Shown: positions 5,912-13,024 of the stretch, one piece after another | How the letters are laid out: each line of letters opens with the position of its first letter | Position numbering within the stretch: the stretch's first letter is position 1 | Assembly: GCA_050115015.1 (NCBI GenBank) | Contig: JASFRI010000011.1 | Coordinates: 1-25,863 of the forward strand | DNA: 25,863 nt | Direction: 5' to 3' | Source of the DNA: JASFRI01 sp050115015 | GTDB taxonomy: Bacteria > Acidobacteriota > Polarisedimenticolia > CBDVAL01 | Notes under the pieces: generated by a model | Told to the model about the DNA's origin: nothing | Database searches by the model: none | Seen by the model: the letters and a program-made list of their open reading frames with translations, nothing else | Made by a program: the position numbers and the translations under genes

Positions 5912-8371
5912 TCAGGGGGAGCCGATCGGGTCCCCCGGCGGGGCCTCCGGCGCCGCGGCCGGCAGCTCCGCGGGTGGCATTGCGCGCTCCTGGTGGCGCC
6001 GGATATCCTCGGCCAGCGCGGCGTGCAGCGCCGCCGTGGCACCGTCGGCGGCCTCCGTGGACAGCAGGCTCGCTCTCAGGGCCGCGAGGCGGTGGTTCAC
6101 CCGCATCCGGACCCCGGAAGCCGCCCGCGGATCGGCGGCGAGGCCGATCATCCCGTCCACGACCACCCGCTTGACGACCCGCCGGATCTCCCCGAGCCGC
6201 GGCGGGTCGGTGACGCCGGCGGGAAACGTGCGGTCGATCAGGGCGTTCAGGACCGGCTCCAGCCCAGGCTGCGCGGGGTCGCGGCGGTGCAGGTCCACCA
6301 GGCGCGCCGCCCGCTCCGGCTGCAGGAGCCCGGCGACCACCATCTCGGCGGCGGTGGCGGCGGCGCCCAGCGGGTCCAGGGCCGGGTCGGTGTCGCCCCG
6401 GAACAGCTCGCGGTTGCGGCCGTGGCCCGGCGGCCGCGGCGGGATGACCCGGAGCAGCGGCTCCGGCAGGTCCAGCGCCTCCGGATCCAGGATCGACAGG
6501 ATCACGTCCAGCGCCCGGCGCTGCCACGCCGGGTCGAGGGTCCGCAGCGGCTCCTGCCCGTCGCCGCGGACGGCGTAGGTGTAGTCGAGGCCCCCGATCA
6601 CCTTCACCGCGGCCTCGAGCTGGTAGCGATGGTGCAGGTAGACCGGCACGAGCACCTCCTCGAGCCGGGCCAGGGGCTCCCCCTCCAGCAGGGCATCCGG
6701 GCCCAGGCGCGACAGGGCGATCCGCCGGACCTCGAGGGTCCGGGACAGCGACGCCACCGGGTCCTCGCCGTTGTCCCAGAGGTTTGCCAGCGGGTGGGCG
6801 GCCCCGGCGGGGCGGGCGTCGGCGTCGGTGAGGTACCGCAACCCCCGCTCGATGCCGTCGCGCACGATCGCCTCGAGTTCCCCGGACTCGTCCGCCCCCG
6901 GCGGGAACTGCGCATAGGCGTAGCGGATCGCGTGGACGTCCCAGGCGCCGACACCGACCCCGTAGGCCTCCGAGAAGTCGAGCCCGCCGTCGCCGGTGAC
7001 GTTCACGAGCGGCGCGGGATAGTCCATCACCGAGGCCCGGCCGTAGGTGCTGGCGGCGAAGTTGTGGGCGAGCCCGAGGGTGTGCCCGACCTCGTGGGCG
7101 GCGAGCTGCCGGATCCGCGCGAGGGCGAGCTCCACCGGGTCGCCGGGGGCGCCGGTCCCCACCTCGGACCCGCCGGCCAGCCCCTGGAACAGCAGCCGGT
7201 CCTGGCGCACCCGCAGGGAGCCGAGGGAGACGTGCCCCTTGATCATCTCGCCGGTGCGGGGATCGGTCACTCCCCCGCCGTACGACCAGCCGCGGGTCGA
7301 CCGGTGCACCCACTGGATGACGTTGTAGCGCGCGTCCAGGGGATGGACCCCCTCCGGCAGGAGCTCGACGCGGAAGGCGTTTTCGAAGCCCGCCGCCTCG
7401 AAGGCCTCGGCCCACCAGCCAGCACCCTCCATCAGCGCCGAGCGCACCGGCTCCGGCGCCCCGCGGTCGACGTAGTAGACGATCGGCTCGACCACCGGCG
7501 ACCGGTCCGCGGCGGGATCGGTCTTCTCCAGGCGGTGGCGGACGATCCATCGCTTCTCCAGGGGGACGTCGAGGGGGGCAGCATAGTCCTGGAACGCGAC
7601 CGCGAAGGACCCCGCCCGGGGGTCGAAGCGACGCGGCCGGTATCCCTCCGGTGGCAGCCGCAGCAGGGAATGGTGCTGGACGAGGGTCACGAGCGAGGCG
7701 GTCGGCGCCGTGGCCCGCACCTGGGCGCCCGGGTCCTTCCCCTGGAAGGTCAGCAGCGCCTCCATCTCCAGGTTGTCGGGGAACGCCAGGCAGGCCGCGG
7801 GGTCGAGGGCGCTGCGGGACTCGTCCAGCGAGTAGCTCCCCTGCTTGGTCCGCTCCAGCGTCCGGGCGGTGTCGTGGGCGTCGCGCACCACGAAGGACGT
7901 GAAGTCGACCAGCACCCGGCCGTCGGCGTCCGCCGCGACGAGGGGGCCGGCCCAGAGCACCGAGCGAGCGAACGACTCGTCCACGGCGCGCCGCTCCGCC
8001 TCGTCGCCGGAGCCGGCGCGGAAGGCGACGTTCTGCTCCTCGACGAGGACGCGACCGCCCACCCTCCGGAGGTTCACGAGCCGCGTCGGACCGAGCTGGC
8101 CGCGATCCAGGCCGACCGGGTTCGAGCCGAGACCGGTGGTCAGCCCCTCGACGTAGAGCACCTGGTGCCCGGCGGCGGGATCCGTCGCCGGCGGCAGCTC
8201 CAGCAGGAGGGTGCCTCGCTGCGGGTCGAGGTGGATCGGGAACAGGCCGTCCCGTCTCTCCATCCCCTGCGTGGCCTCGGCGACACCGGGAAGCGGATCC
8301 TCCCCCGCCGCCGCGGCGGCGGCCGCCGCCAGGATCAGGCTTCCCACGATCCGGAACGGAGAGCTTCTCAT
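5912..8371 (-). CDS. Secreted zinc metalloprotease, metzincin-like, DUF5117/DUF4953 type
   Basis: The 819-residue protein starts at ATG 8371 (GGAGGA six bases upstream). A signal peptide of about 22 residues, MRSSPFRIVGSLILAAAAAA, points to export. The N-terminal region has the DUF5117 pattern, ATQGMERRDGLFPIHLD with the LLLELPP strand. The middle region VEPIVYYVDRGAPEPVRSAL and the NVIQWVHR segment lead into the catalytic domain. The zinc motif HEVGHTLGLAH gives ligands His426, His430 and His436 with catalytic Glu427, followed by a metzincin Met-turn ASVMDYP (Met449). A C-terminal helical region of about 300 residues completes the usual 800-900 residue architecture. Substrates are unknown for this family; an extracytoplasmic protein-degrading role is likely. 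The longer frame upstream of 8371 is not supported. It is divergent from the MscS gene, with a hairpin in the shared promoter region. Confidence 0.92.
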   Translation of the reverse strand: MRSSPFRIVGSLILAAAAAAAAGEDPLPGVAEATQGMERRDGLFPIHLDPQRGTLLLELPPATDPAAGHQVLYVEGLTTGLGSNPVGLDRGQLGPTRLVNLRRVGGRVLVEEQNVAFRAGSGDEAERRAVDESFARSVLWAGPLVAADADGRVLVDFTSFVVRDAHDTARTLERTKQGSYSLDESRSALDPAACLAFPDNLEMEALLTFQGKDPGAQVRATAPTASLVTLVQHHSLLRLPPEGYRPRRFDPRAGSFAVAFQDYAAPLDVPLEKRWIVRHRLEKTDPAADRSPVVEPIVYYVDRGAPEPVRSALMEGAGWWAEAFEAAGFENAFRVELLPEGVHPLDARYNVIQWVHRSTRGWSYGGGVTDPRTGEMIKGHVSLGSLRVRQDRLLFQGLAGGSEVGTGAPGDPVELALARIRQLAAHEVGHTLGLAHNFAASTYGRASVMDYPAPLVNVTGDGGLDFSEAYGVGVGAWDVHAIRYAYAQFPPGADESGELEAIVRDGIERGLRYLTDADARPAGAAHPLANLWDNGEDPVASLSRTLEVRRIALSRLGPDALLEGEPLARLEEVLVPVYLHHRYQLEAAVKVIGGLDYTYAVRGDGQEPLRTLDPAWQRRALDVILSILDPEALDLPEPLLRVIPPRPPGHGRNRELFRGDTDPALDPLGAAATAAEMVVAGLLQPERAARLVDLHRRDPAQPGLEPVLNALIDRTFPAGVTDPPRLGEIRRVVKRVVVDGMIGLAADPRAASGVRMRVNHRLAALRASLLSTEAADGATAALHAALAEDIRRHQERAMPPAELPAAAPEAPPGDPIGSP

Positions 8372-8399
8372 GGTTCCTCCTCGACGAGAACGGCGCGGC

Positions 8400-8441
8400 A
8401 GTCTACCAGATGACGGCGGGCGAACGCCGCCGTGGTAGACT
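8400..8441. promoter_or_regulatory. Long inverted repeat in divergent promoter region
   Basis: AGTCTACCA (8400-8408) is the exact reverse complement of TGGTAGACT (8433-8441). Inside, CGGCGG (8414-8419) pairs with CCGCCG (8427-8432), with a 5-base bulge on the left side and a 7-base loop. Each arm contains a -10-like TAGACT, one reading toward each gene, so the repeat could be back-to-back promoters, an operator or both. Confidence 0.5.
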
Positions 8442-8462
8442 CCCCCGCGAGGATCGCGAGCC

Positions 8463-9383
8463 ATGGAACCCGAAGTCATCGAGACCGTGCAGTCGTGGAT
8501 GGAGCGCGTCTATCTCTGGCTGACGCAGCCGATCTTCACGGTCGGGGATTCCGCGTTCTCCGCGACCAGCGTCCTCAAGCTGGTCCTGTTCTTCGTCCTG
8601 GTGTTCTTGGCCTCCCGCTGGATGCGGCGGGCCCTGGCCCAGAAGCTCCTGCCGCGGCTGGGGCTGGAGACGGGGCTGTGCTACGCCCTCGCCAACATCA
8701 TCAGCTACGCGTTCGTCGCGCTGGGGCTGCTGGTGGGGCTGCAGACGTCGGGGGTGCAGCTCGGCACCCTGGCGGTCCTGTTCGGCGCGATGGGCGTCGG
8801 GATCGGCTTCGGACTCCAGAACATCGCCTCCAACTTCGTCTCGGGGCTGATCCTGCTCATCGAGCGGCCGATCCAGGTCGGCGACCGGATCCAGGTCGGT
8901 GAGCTCCACGGCAAGGTGGCCCGGATCAACATCCGGGCCACGGAGATCCTGACGAACGACAACATCGCGGTGATCGTGCCGAACACGGAGTTCATCTCGC
9001 AGCGGGTGATCAACTGGAGCACCGGCGGGGACTGGATGCGCCACAAGATCCCGGTGGGGGTGGCCTACGCCAGCGACGTGGAGGCGGTGCGCACGGCGCT
9101 GTTCGAGGCGGCCGCCGCCGTGCCCGAGGCGATGAAAGACCCGAAGCCCTCCGTGCGCCTGGCGGCCTTCGGGGACTCGGCGCTGGAGTTCGAGCTGGTG
9201 ATCTGGACCCGGGAGATGCTGCACCGGAGGGGCGAGTTCATCAGCCGGGTGAACTACGCGATCCACGGGTGCCTCGCCCGTCACGGCGTCGAGATCCCCT
9301 TTCCCCAGCGGGATCTCCACCTACGCTCCTCGGTGCCGTTCCCGATCTCCGAGCCGGTCCCGACGCCCCGGACGGGCGCCTGA
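8463..9383 (+). CDS. Small-conductance mechanosensitive channel, MscS family
   Basis: The 306-residue inner-membrane channel releases solutes on osmotic downshock. Three membrane helices are visible: about 36-53 (VLKLVLFFVLVFLASRWM), 74-93, and the pore-lining third helix near 99-133. That helix has the glycine/alanine-rich packing pattern GAMGVGIGFGLQNIASNFVSG typical of MscS. The beta domain follows directly, with ERPIQVGDRIQVGELHGKV and IRATEILTNDNIAVIVPNTEFIS, both conserved signatures. The alpha/beta C-terminal domain includes VRLAAFGDSALEFELVIWT. Length is close to the roughly 280-residue minimal type, with a short N-terminal extension and a Pro/Thr-rich tail. The start is ATG at 8463, with an AGGA nearby. 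Its stop is 7 bases from that of the convergent RHH gene. Confidence 0.93.
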   Translation: MEPEVIETVQSWMERVYLWLTQPIFTVGDSAFSATSVLKLVLFFVLVFLASRWMRRALAQKLLPRLGLETGLCYALANIISYAFVALGLLVGLQTSGVQLGTLAVLFGAMGVGIGFGLQNIASNFVSGLILLIERPIQVGDRIQVGELHGKVARINIRATEILTNDNIAVIVPNTEFISQRVINWSTGGDWMRHKIPVGVAYASDVEAVRTALFEAAAAVPEAMKDPKPSVRLAAFGDSALEFELVIWTREMLHRRGEFISRVNYAIHGCLARHGVEIPFPQRDLHLRSSVPFPISEPVPTPRTGA

Positions 9384-9390
9384 CGGCGCC

Positions 9391-9579
9391 TCAGTCCTTC
9401 CACGCCGTCTCGTCGTCTCCCCCTGCCGGGTGCCCGAGCCGTCCGGCCCGGCGGGCGGCCTCCCGCAGCAGGTACTCGATCTGGCCGTTCAGGCTGCGCA
9501 GCTCGTCGTCGGCCCAGCGCTGCAGCGTCGCGTGGAGCGCCGGGTCGATCCGCAGCAGAAACGGCTTGCGCTTCGACAT
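9391..9579 (-). CDS. Arc/MetJ-type ribbon-helix-helix protein
   Basis: A 62-residue protein from ATG 9579. The N-terminal KPFLLRIDPALHATLQRWADDELRSLNGQIEYLLREAARRAG has the ribbon-helix-helix layout. A basic strand (KRKPFLLRI) reads the major groove as a dimer; helix 1 covers about DPALHATLQRWADDE; a turn with SLN leads into helix 2, GQIEYLLREAARRA. The acidic tail GGDDETAWKD is outside the fold. Such Arc-like proteins are DNA-binding repressors or antitoxin-like regulators; here no toxin is adjacent. It lies downstream of, and on the same strand as, the SPFH gene, a pairing I recall from other genomes. The two are separated by a long palindrome and a GC hairpin, and no Shine-Dalgarno sequence is evident. 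A longer frame to 9729 runs through the palindrome and is rejected. Confidence 0.8.
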   Translation of the reverse strand: MSKRKPFLLRIDPALHATLQRWADDELRSLNGQIEYLLREAARRAGRLGHPAGGDDETAWKD

Positions 9580-9592
9580 GGGACTGGCGGCA

Positions 9593-9611
9593 CCGGGGGG
9601 CCGCCCCCCGG
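9593..9611. other. GC hairpin just upstream of the RHH start
   Basis: CCGGGGGG (9593-9600) and CCCCCCGG (9604-9611) form a perfect 8-bp stem with a 3-base loop, ending 13 bases before the RHH start codon on the minus strand. It would sit in the mRNA leader. It might block ribosome entry or act as a transcription stop for the SPFH transcript. Confidence 0.5.
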
Positions 9612-9625
9612 CGCCTGCGCTCTCC

Positions 9626-9789
9626 TTAGTGTTCCGTGCCGGAAATACGGTCTCGTTTTCGGCTAGCGATCCGCGTCGCTGGCAAGGCCCCTCGACGACG
9701 AATACCGGGAGTATTCGGAGGAGAGGCAACGCCGCCAGCGACGTGGAGGGCCGGCGAAAACGTGGCCGTACTTCCGGAACGGGACACTT
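9626..9789. repeat. Long imperfect palindromic element (copy A, MITE/REP-like)
   Basis: The left arm (9626-9664) and right arm (9751-9789) are reverse complements at most positions; shared cores are CCGGAAATACGG on the left and CCGTACTTCCGG on the right, and both arms carry CGTTTTCG. Inside, CGTCGCTGGC (9674-9683) pairs perfectly with GCCAGCGACG (9734-9743). At the centre, GAATAC (9700-9705) pairs with GTATTC (9711-9716). The right arm touches the stop codon of the SPFH gene. The architecture and spacing match the element at 15908-16050. No transposase is encoded here. Confidence 0.75.
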
Positions 9790-10657
9790 ACGTGTAGAGG
9801 CTGCCGGTGTTGACCACCGGCTGCGTGTGCCGGTCGCTGCACAGGACCACCAGCAGGTTGCTGACCATCGCGGCCTTGCGCTCCTCGTCGAGGTCCAGGA
9901 TCTTCTGCCTCGAGAGCTGGTCCAGGGCCATCTCCACCATCCCCACGGCCCCCTCGACGATCTTCGTGCGGGCCGCCACCACGGCGGTCGCCTGCTGCCG
10001 CTGCAGCATCGCCGCGGCGATCTCCGGGGCGTAGGCGAGATGGCTGATGCGCGACTCCATCACCTCCACGCCGGCCTGGGCCAGGCGCTGCTGGATCTCG
10101 TCCTTGAGCTGCTCGGAGATCTCCGCGGTGTGGCTGCTCAGGGCGATCTCCCCCTCCTCGTGGGCGACGTAGCCGTAGCCGGTCGCCATGTTCCGGAGGG
10201 CGGCCTCGCTCTGGACGTGGACGAAGTTCTCGAACTCGTCCACCTGGAACACCGCCTCGGCGGTATCCACCACCTTCCAGACCACGACCGCCGCGATCTC
10301 CACGGGGTTCCCGGAACTGTCGTTGACCTTCAGCTTGCCGGTCTCGAAGTTGCGAACCCGCAACGAGACCCGTTTCGCGGAATAGAAGGGGTTGGCCCAG
10401 CGGAGACCGTCCACCCGCACCGTCCCGCGGTACGCACCGAAGAGCTGCAGGACCTTCCCCTCGTTCGGGTTGACGATGAACAGGCCGATCAACCCGAGGA
10501 TGCACAGCAGCAGCGCGATCCCCGACCCCACCCCCAGGGCGATCTCCTCGGTCACGATCGACCGGATGCCCCCGTAGAGGGACAGCAGAAGTCCGAGCAG
10601 CAGGATCGCCAGCATCGGCAGACCGTTGACGCCCTTGGCTTCCCGTTCCTGGATCAT
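9788..10657 (-). CDS. SPFH/Band 7 domain membrane protein
   Basis: The 289-residue protein starts at ATG 10657, with GAGGAGGA six bases upstream. Two N-terminal hydrophobic helices (GLPMLAILLLGLLLSLYGGI, about 12-31, and IALLLCILGLIGLFIV, about 46-61) anchor it in the inner membrane. The SPFH domain follows: NPNEGKVLQLFGAYRGTVR, then strands around RVRNFETGKLKVNDSSGNPVEIAAVVVWKV, and a C-terminal coiled-coil part with ISEQLKDEIQQRLAQAGVEVMESRIS and RQQATAVVAARTKIVEGAVG. SPFH proteins oligomerise into large membrane assemblies that organise lipids or chaperone membrane proteins; the specific role here is unknown. It is followed on the same strand by the ribbon-helix-helix gene. A strong AT-rich promoter precedes it. 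The longer frame from 10672 would start inside the leader and is not preferred. Confidence 0.92.
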   Translation of the reverse strand: MIQEREAKGVNGLPMLAILLLGLLLSLYGGIRSIVTEEIALGVGSGIALLLCILGLIGLFIVNPNEGKVLQLFGAYRGTVRVDGLRWANPFYSAKRVSLRVRNFETGKLKVNDSSGNPVEIAAVVVWKVVDTAEAVFQVDEFENFVHVQSEAALRNMATGYGYVAHEEGEIALSSHTAEISEQLKDEIQQRLAQAGVEVMESRISHLAYAPEIAAAMLQRQQATAVVAARTKIVEGAVGMVEMALDQLSRQKILDLDEERKAAMVSNLLVVLCSDRHTQPVVNTGSLYT

Positions 10658-10671
10658 GATCGTCCTCCTCA

Positions 10672-10709
10672 TATATCGGAAATATAGCTTTATGATATCA
10701 TCCTGTCAA
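10672..10709 (-). promoter_or_regulatory. Sigma-70-type promoter with two palindromes, SPFH operon
   Basis: On the minus strand, TTGACA (10709-10704), a 17-base spacer and TATATT (10686-10681) form a near-perfect housekeeping promoter. The spacer contains the perfect palindrome ATGATATCAT (10692-10701). A second repeat, TATAT..ATATA (10672-10686), overlaps the -10 and the start of transcription. In such GC-rich DNA this AT island stands out. Palindromes placed over the polymerase site suggest a repressor, possibly the RHH protein. Confidence 0.8.
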
Positions 10710-10813
10710 GTCGCCGGAACCCACCCGGCGGCGATCCGTTCATGGTGGTGCGCAGGCGGGCGACTTCCGGGGCGCCCGCTCCTGTGGCACGATCGGGAGG
10801 GAGGACCGGAGCG

Positions 10814-11407
10814 ATGGAAGATCTGCAGCTCTACCTCGCCATCGTGGCGCAGGTCCTGGCCGGCGTGACCCTGGCGGCGGCCGCCGGGCTGCGGGCGTTC
10901 ATCCCCCCGCTCCTGGTCGGCCTGCTCGGGCGGCTCGACGTCGTCACGCTCCGGCCCGGCCTGGACTGGATGGAGTCGACCCCGGCGCTGGTGATCTTCG
11001 GCACCGCCGTCGTGCTGGAGATCCTCGGGGACAAGATCCCCTGGCTCGACCATGCCCTGGACACCGTCCAGACCTTCCTGAAGCCCGCCTCCGGCATCCT
11101 GGTGGCCGCGGCGGGCCTGGTGGACCTCCCTCCACTCTGGGCCGCGATCCTGGCGATCGTCGTCGGCGGCACCGTGGCGGGCGCCGTGCACGTCTCCAAG
11201 GCGGGCGTCCGGCTCGCCTCCACCGGCACCACCGGCGGGCTGGCGAACCCCGCGCTGTCCGCGGCGGAGGACGGACTCTCGGCGGCGGGGACGCTGCTGT
11301 CGGTGTTCTTCCCGATCCTCGCCTTCGCCCTGCTCGTCGGCGGGGTCGCCCTCGTGGTCCGGGGCATCCGCCGGAGGCGCCGCTCGCGCGCCCCCGCCCG
11401 CCCCTGA
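10814..11407 (+). CDS. DUF4126 family membrane protein
   Basis: The 197-residue integral membrane protein starts at ATG 10814 (GGGAGGGAGGA upstream). It reads as several hydrophobic helices: about 8-26 (VAQVLAGVTLAAAAGLRAF, followed by IPPLLVGLLGRL), about 52-64 (ALVIFGTAVVLEI), the helices around ASGILVAAAGLV and LWAAILAIVVGGTVAGAVH, and a final helix VFFPILAFALLVGGVALVV before a strongly basic tail RRRRRSRAPARP. The pattern AAGLRAFIPPLLVGLL, a lone acidic EILGDKIPWLDHALD loop and STGTTGGLANPALSAAEDG before the last helix fits DUF4126, a family of unknown function. It is divergent from the SPFH gene, and a GC hairpin follows its stop. Confidence 0.82.
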   Translation: MEDLQLYLAIVAQVLAGVTLAAAAGLRAFIPPLLVGLLGRLDVVTLRPGLDWMESTPALVIFGTAVVLEILGDKIPWLDHALDTVQTFLKPASGILVAAAGLVDLPPLWAAILAIVVGGTVAGAVHVSKAGVRLASTGTTGGLANPALSAAEDGLSAAGTLLSVFFPILAFALLVGGVALVVRGIRRRRRSRAPARP

Positions 11408-11427
11408 TCGCCGCCGTTCCGCACCCG

Positions 11428-11449
11428 CCGAGCCCGGGGACCGGCTCGG
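11428..11449 (+). terminator. GC stem-loop after the DUF4126 gene
   Basis: CCGAGCC (11428-11434) and GGCTCGG (11443-11449) make a perfect 7-bp stem with an 8-base loop, 20 bases after the stop. There is no U-tract, so intrinsic termination is uncertain. Confidence 0.4.
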
Positions 11450-11519
11450 GGATCGGTGCCCGCTGGACCGCGGCCCCGGCACCCGGTAGGATGCTCCACC
11501 GACCCTGGAGGGGCCGCCG

Positions 11520-12584
11520 TTGACCGCTTCCCGCCACCTGCTGCCGATCGCCCTGCTGCTGGCGCTCACCGCCGCGTCCGGGGGGGACTCCCCCCCGGCA
11601 CCGGAGAGGCAGCGCGGGGTGAGCTGGGTGGGGGGGCGCGAGCCGGTCACCGCCGCGCACCTGCAGCCGCTGGTCGACCGCCACGTGAACTGGATCGTCC
11701 AAACGCCCTTCGGGTGGCAGCGCCGCATCGACGAGGCGGAGGTGCACCTGGCCACCGGCGGTCGGGTCTGGTGGGGGGAGAGCGACGAGGGGCTCGAGAC
11801 CACCGCCCGGCTGGCGCGGGAGCGCCACATCCGCACCCTGCTCAAGCCCCACATCTGGCTGGCCGCCCGGGATGGAACCTGGCGCGGCGAGATCGCGATG
11901 GCGGACGAGGCGGCGTGGACCCGCTGGTTCGAGAGCTACCGGGCCTTCCTGCTGCACTACGCCCGCCTGGCGGAGCACACCGGCATGGAGGCCCTGTGCA
12001 TCGGCACCGAGCTGCACGGCACCCTGGGCCGGGAGGCGGACTGGCGGCGGCTGATCCGGGAGGTGCGGAAGGTGTACCGGGGCCGGCTGACCTACGCGGC
12101 GAACTGGAACCGGGAGTTCGCCGAGGTCCCGTTCTGGGATGCACTGGACTTCATCGGCATCCAGGGCTACTTCCCGCTCGCGGACGGGGAGCACCCCTCG
12201 GTGGAGGCGCTGAAGCGGGGATGGACCCCCTGGGTGGCGGCGATCGAGGCGGTGCAGCGGCGCATCGGAAAGCCGGTGGTGTTCACGGAGATCGGCTACC
12301 GCAGCACCGCCGACGCGGCGGTGCGGCCCTGGGAATGGCCCCACGAGAGGATGAGCGGCCGGGTCGACACGGCGGCACAGGCGAACGCCTACCAGGCGTT
12401 CTTCGAGGTGTTCTGGGACCGCGACTGGGTGGCCGGGGCCTACTTCTGGAAGTGGTATCCTGCGCTCCCGGGCACGGCCGTCGGCCGGCCCTACGACTTC
12501 ACTCCCCAGGGAAAGCCCGCGGAGGAGATCCTCGCCCGCTGGTATCGCGGCGGGGGCGCCGCACCGCGTCCCACGGGAGAGTGA
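11520..12584 (+). CDS. Exported GH113-like glycoside hydrolase (TIM barrel)
   Basis: The 354-residue protein starts at TTG 11520, with GGAGGGG seven bases upstream. A hydrophobic signal segment (LLPIALLLALTAASG) indicates export; no lipobox Cys is present. The barrel opens with RGVSWVGGREPVTAAHLQPL. The general acid/base candidate is Glu164 in CIGTELHG, and the nucleophile candidate is Glu257 in VVFTEIGYRS, the two strand-end glutamates expected for clan GH-A enzymes of the GH113 beta-mannanase type. Other barrel strands are LLKPHIWLAA, LTYAANWNREF and DFIGIQGYFPL, and the last is GAYFWKWYP. Actual substrate preference cannot be judged from sequence; many bacterial members of this group are untested. 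It forms a likely operon with the DUF2914 gene 14 bases downstream. Confidence 0.82.
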   Translation: MTASRHLLPIALLLALTAASGGDSPPAPERQRGVSWVGGREPVTAAHLQPLVDRHVNWIVQTPFGWQRRIDEAEVHLATGGRVWWGESDEGLETTARLARERHIRTLLKPHIWLAARDGTWRGEIAMADEAAWTRWFESYRAFLLHYARLAEHTGMEALCIGTELHGTLGREADWRRLIREVRKVYRGRLTYAANWNREFAEVPFWDALDFIGIQGYFPLADGEHPSVEALKRGWTPWVAAIEAVQRRIGKPVVFTEIGYRSTADAAVRPWEWPHERMSGRVDTAAQANAYQAFFEVFWDRDWVAGAYFWKWYPALPGTAVGRPYDFTPQGKPAEEILARWYRGGGAAPRPTGE

Positions 12585-12598
12585 CCCCGGAGGACGCC

Positions 12599-13012
12599 AT
12601 GCGCGCTACCCATCTCATCGCAAGCTCCCTGCTGCTCACCCTCGCGGCGCTCCCCGCCACCGCGTCGGAGGGGACGACGCTGGACGTCGAGGACGCGGCC
12701 ATCGCCCGGGGGGTGGAGGAGCGCGAGCCTGTGGACGCGGGAACCGACTTTCCCGCCGACGTGGGCGAGCTGTTCTGCTTCACCCGGATCACCGGCGGGA
12801 GCGGCGACGCGGAGACGTCGGTCGTCCACGTCTGGCGCCGCGGCGAGGAGGAGGTGGCCCGGGTCCGGCTCCCGGTCCGGGGAGCATCGTGGCGCACCTG
12901 GAGCCGCAAGCGCGTCCTTCCGTCGTGGACCGGCGAGTGGACGGTCGACGTGGAGGATACCGCGGGGAACGTCCTGGAGACCCTCAGCTTCACCATCGGA
13001 ACGCCGCAGTAG
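12599..13012 (+). CDS. Exported DUF2914 domain protein
   Basis: The 137-residue protein starts at ATG 12599, with GGAGG six bases upstream. The signal peptide runs to about residue 22 (SLLLTLAALPATASEG). The mature part begins with an acidic linker, DVEDAAIARGVEEREPVDAG. The DUF2914 core follows: TDFPADVGELFCFTRITGG, VVHVWRRGEEEVARVRLPV, SWRTWSRKRVLPSWTGEWTVDVED and the last strand ETLSFTIG. The pattern of a beta sandwich with conserved W and F positions is clear; the biochemical role of the family is unknown, and it is often a periplasmic or outer-surface domain. It is probably co-transcribed with the glycosidase upstream, which suggests, without proving, a linked function. Confidence 0.82.
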   Translation: MRATHLIASSLLLTLAALPATASEGTTLDVEDAAIARGVEEREPVDAGTDFPADVGELFCFTRITGGSGDAETSVVHVWRRGEEEVARVRLPVRGASWRTWSRKRVLPSWTGEWTVDVEDTAGNVLETLSFTIGTPQ

Positions 13013-13024
13013 CGCGGCGCGCCC

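Noticed and set aside
5778..7550. 590-residue minus-strand frame in another phase inside the metalloprotease
   Set aside because: It is a low-complexity Arg/Gly/Ala-rich shadow of the metalloprotease gene, a common artefact of GC-saturated codons.
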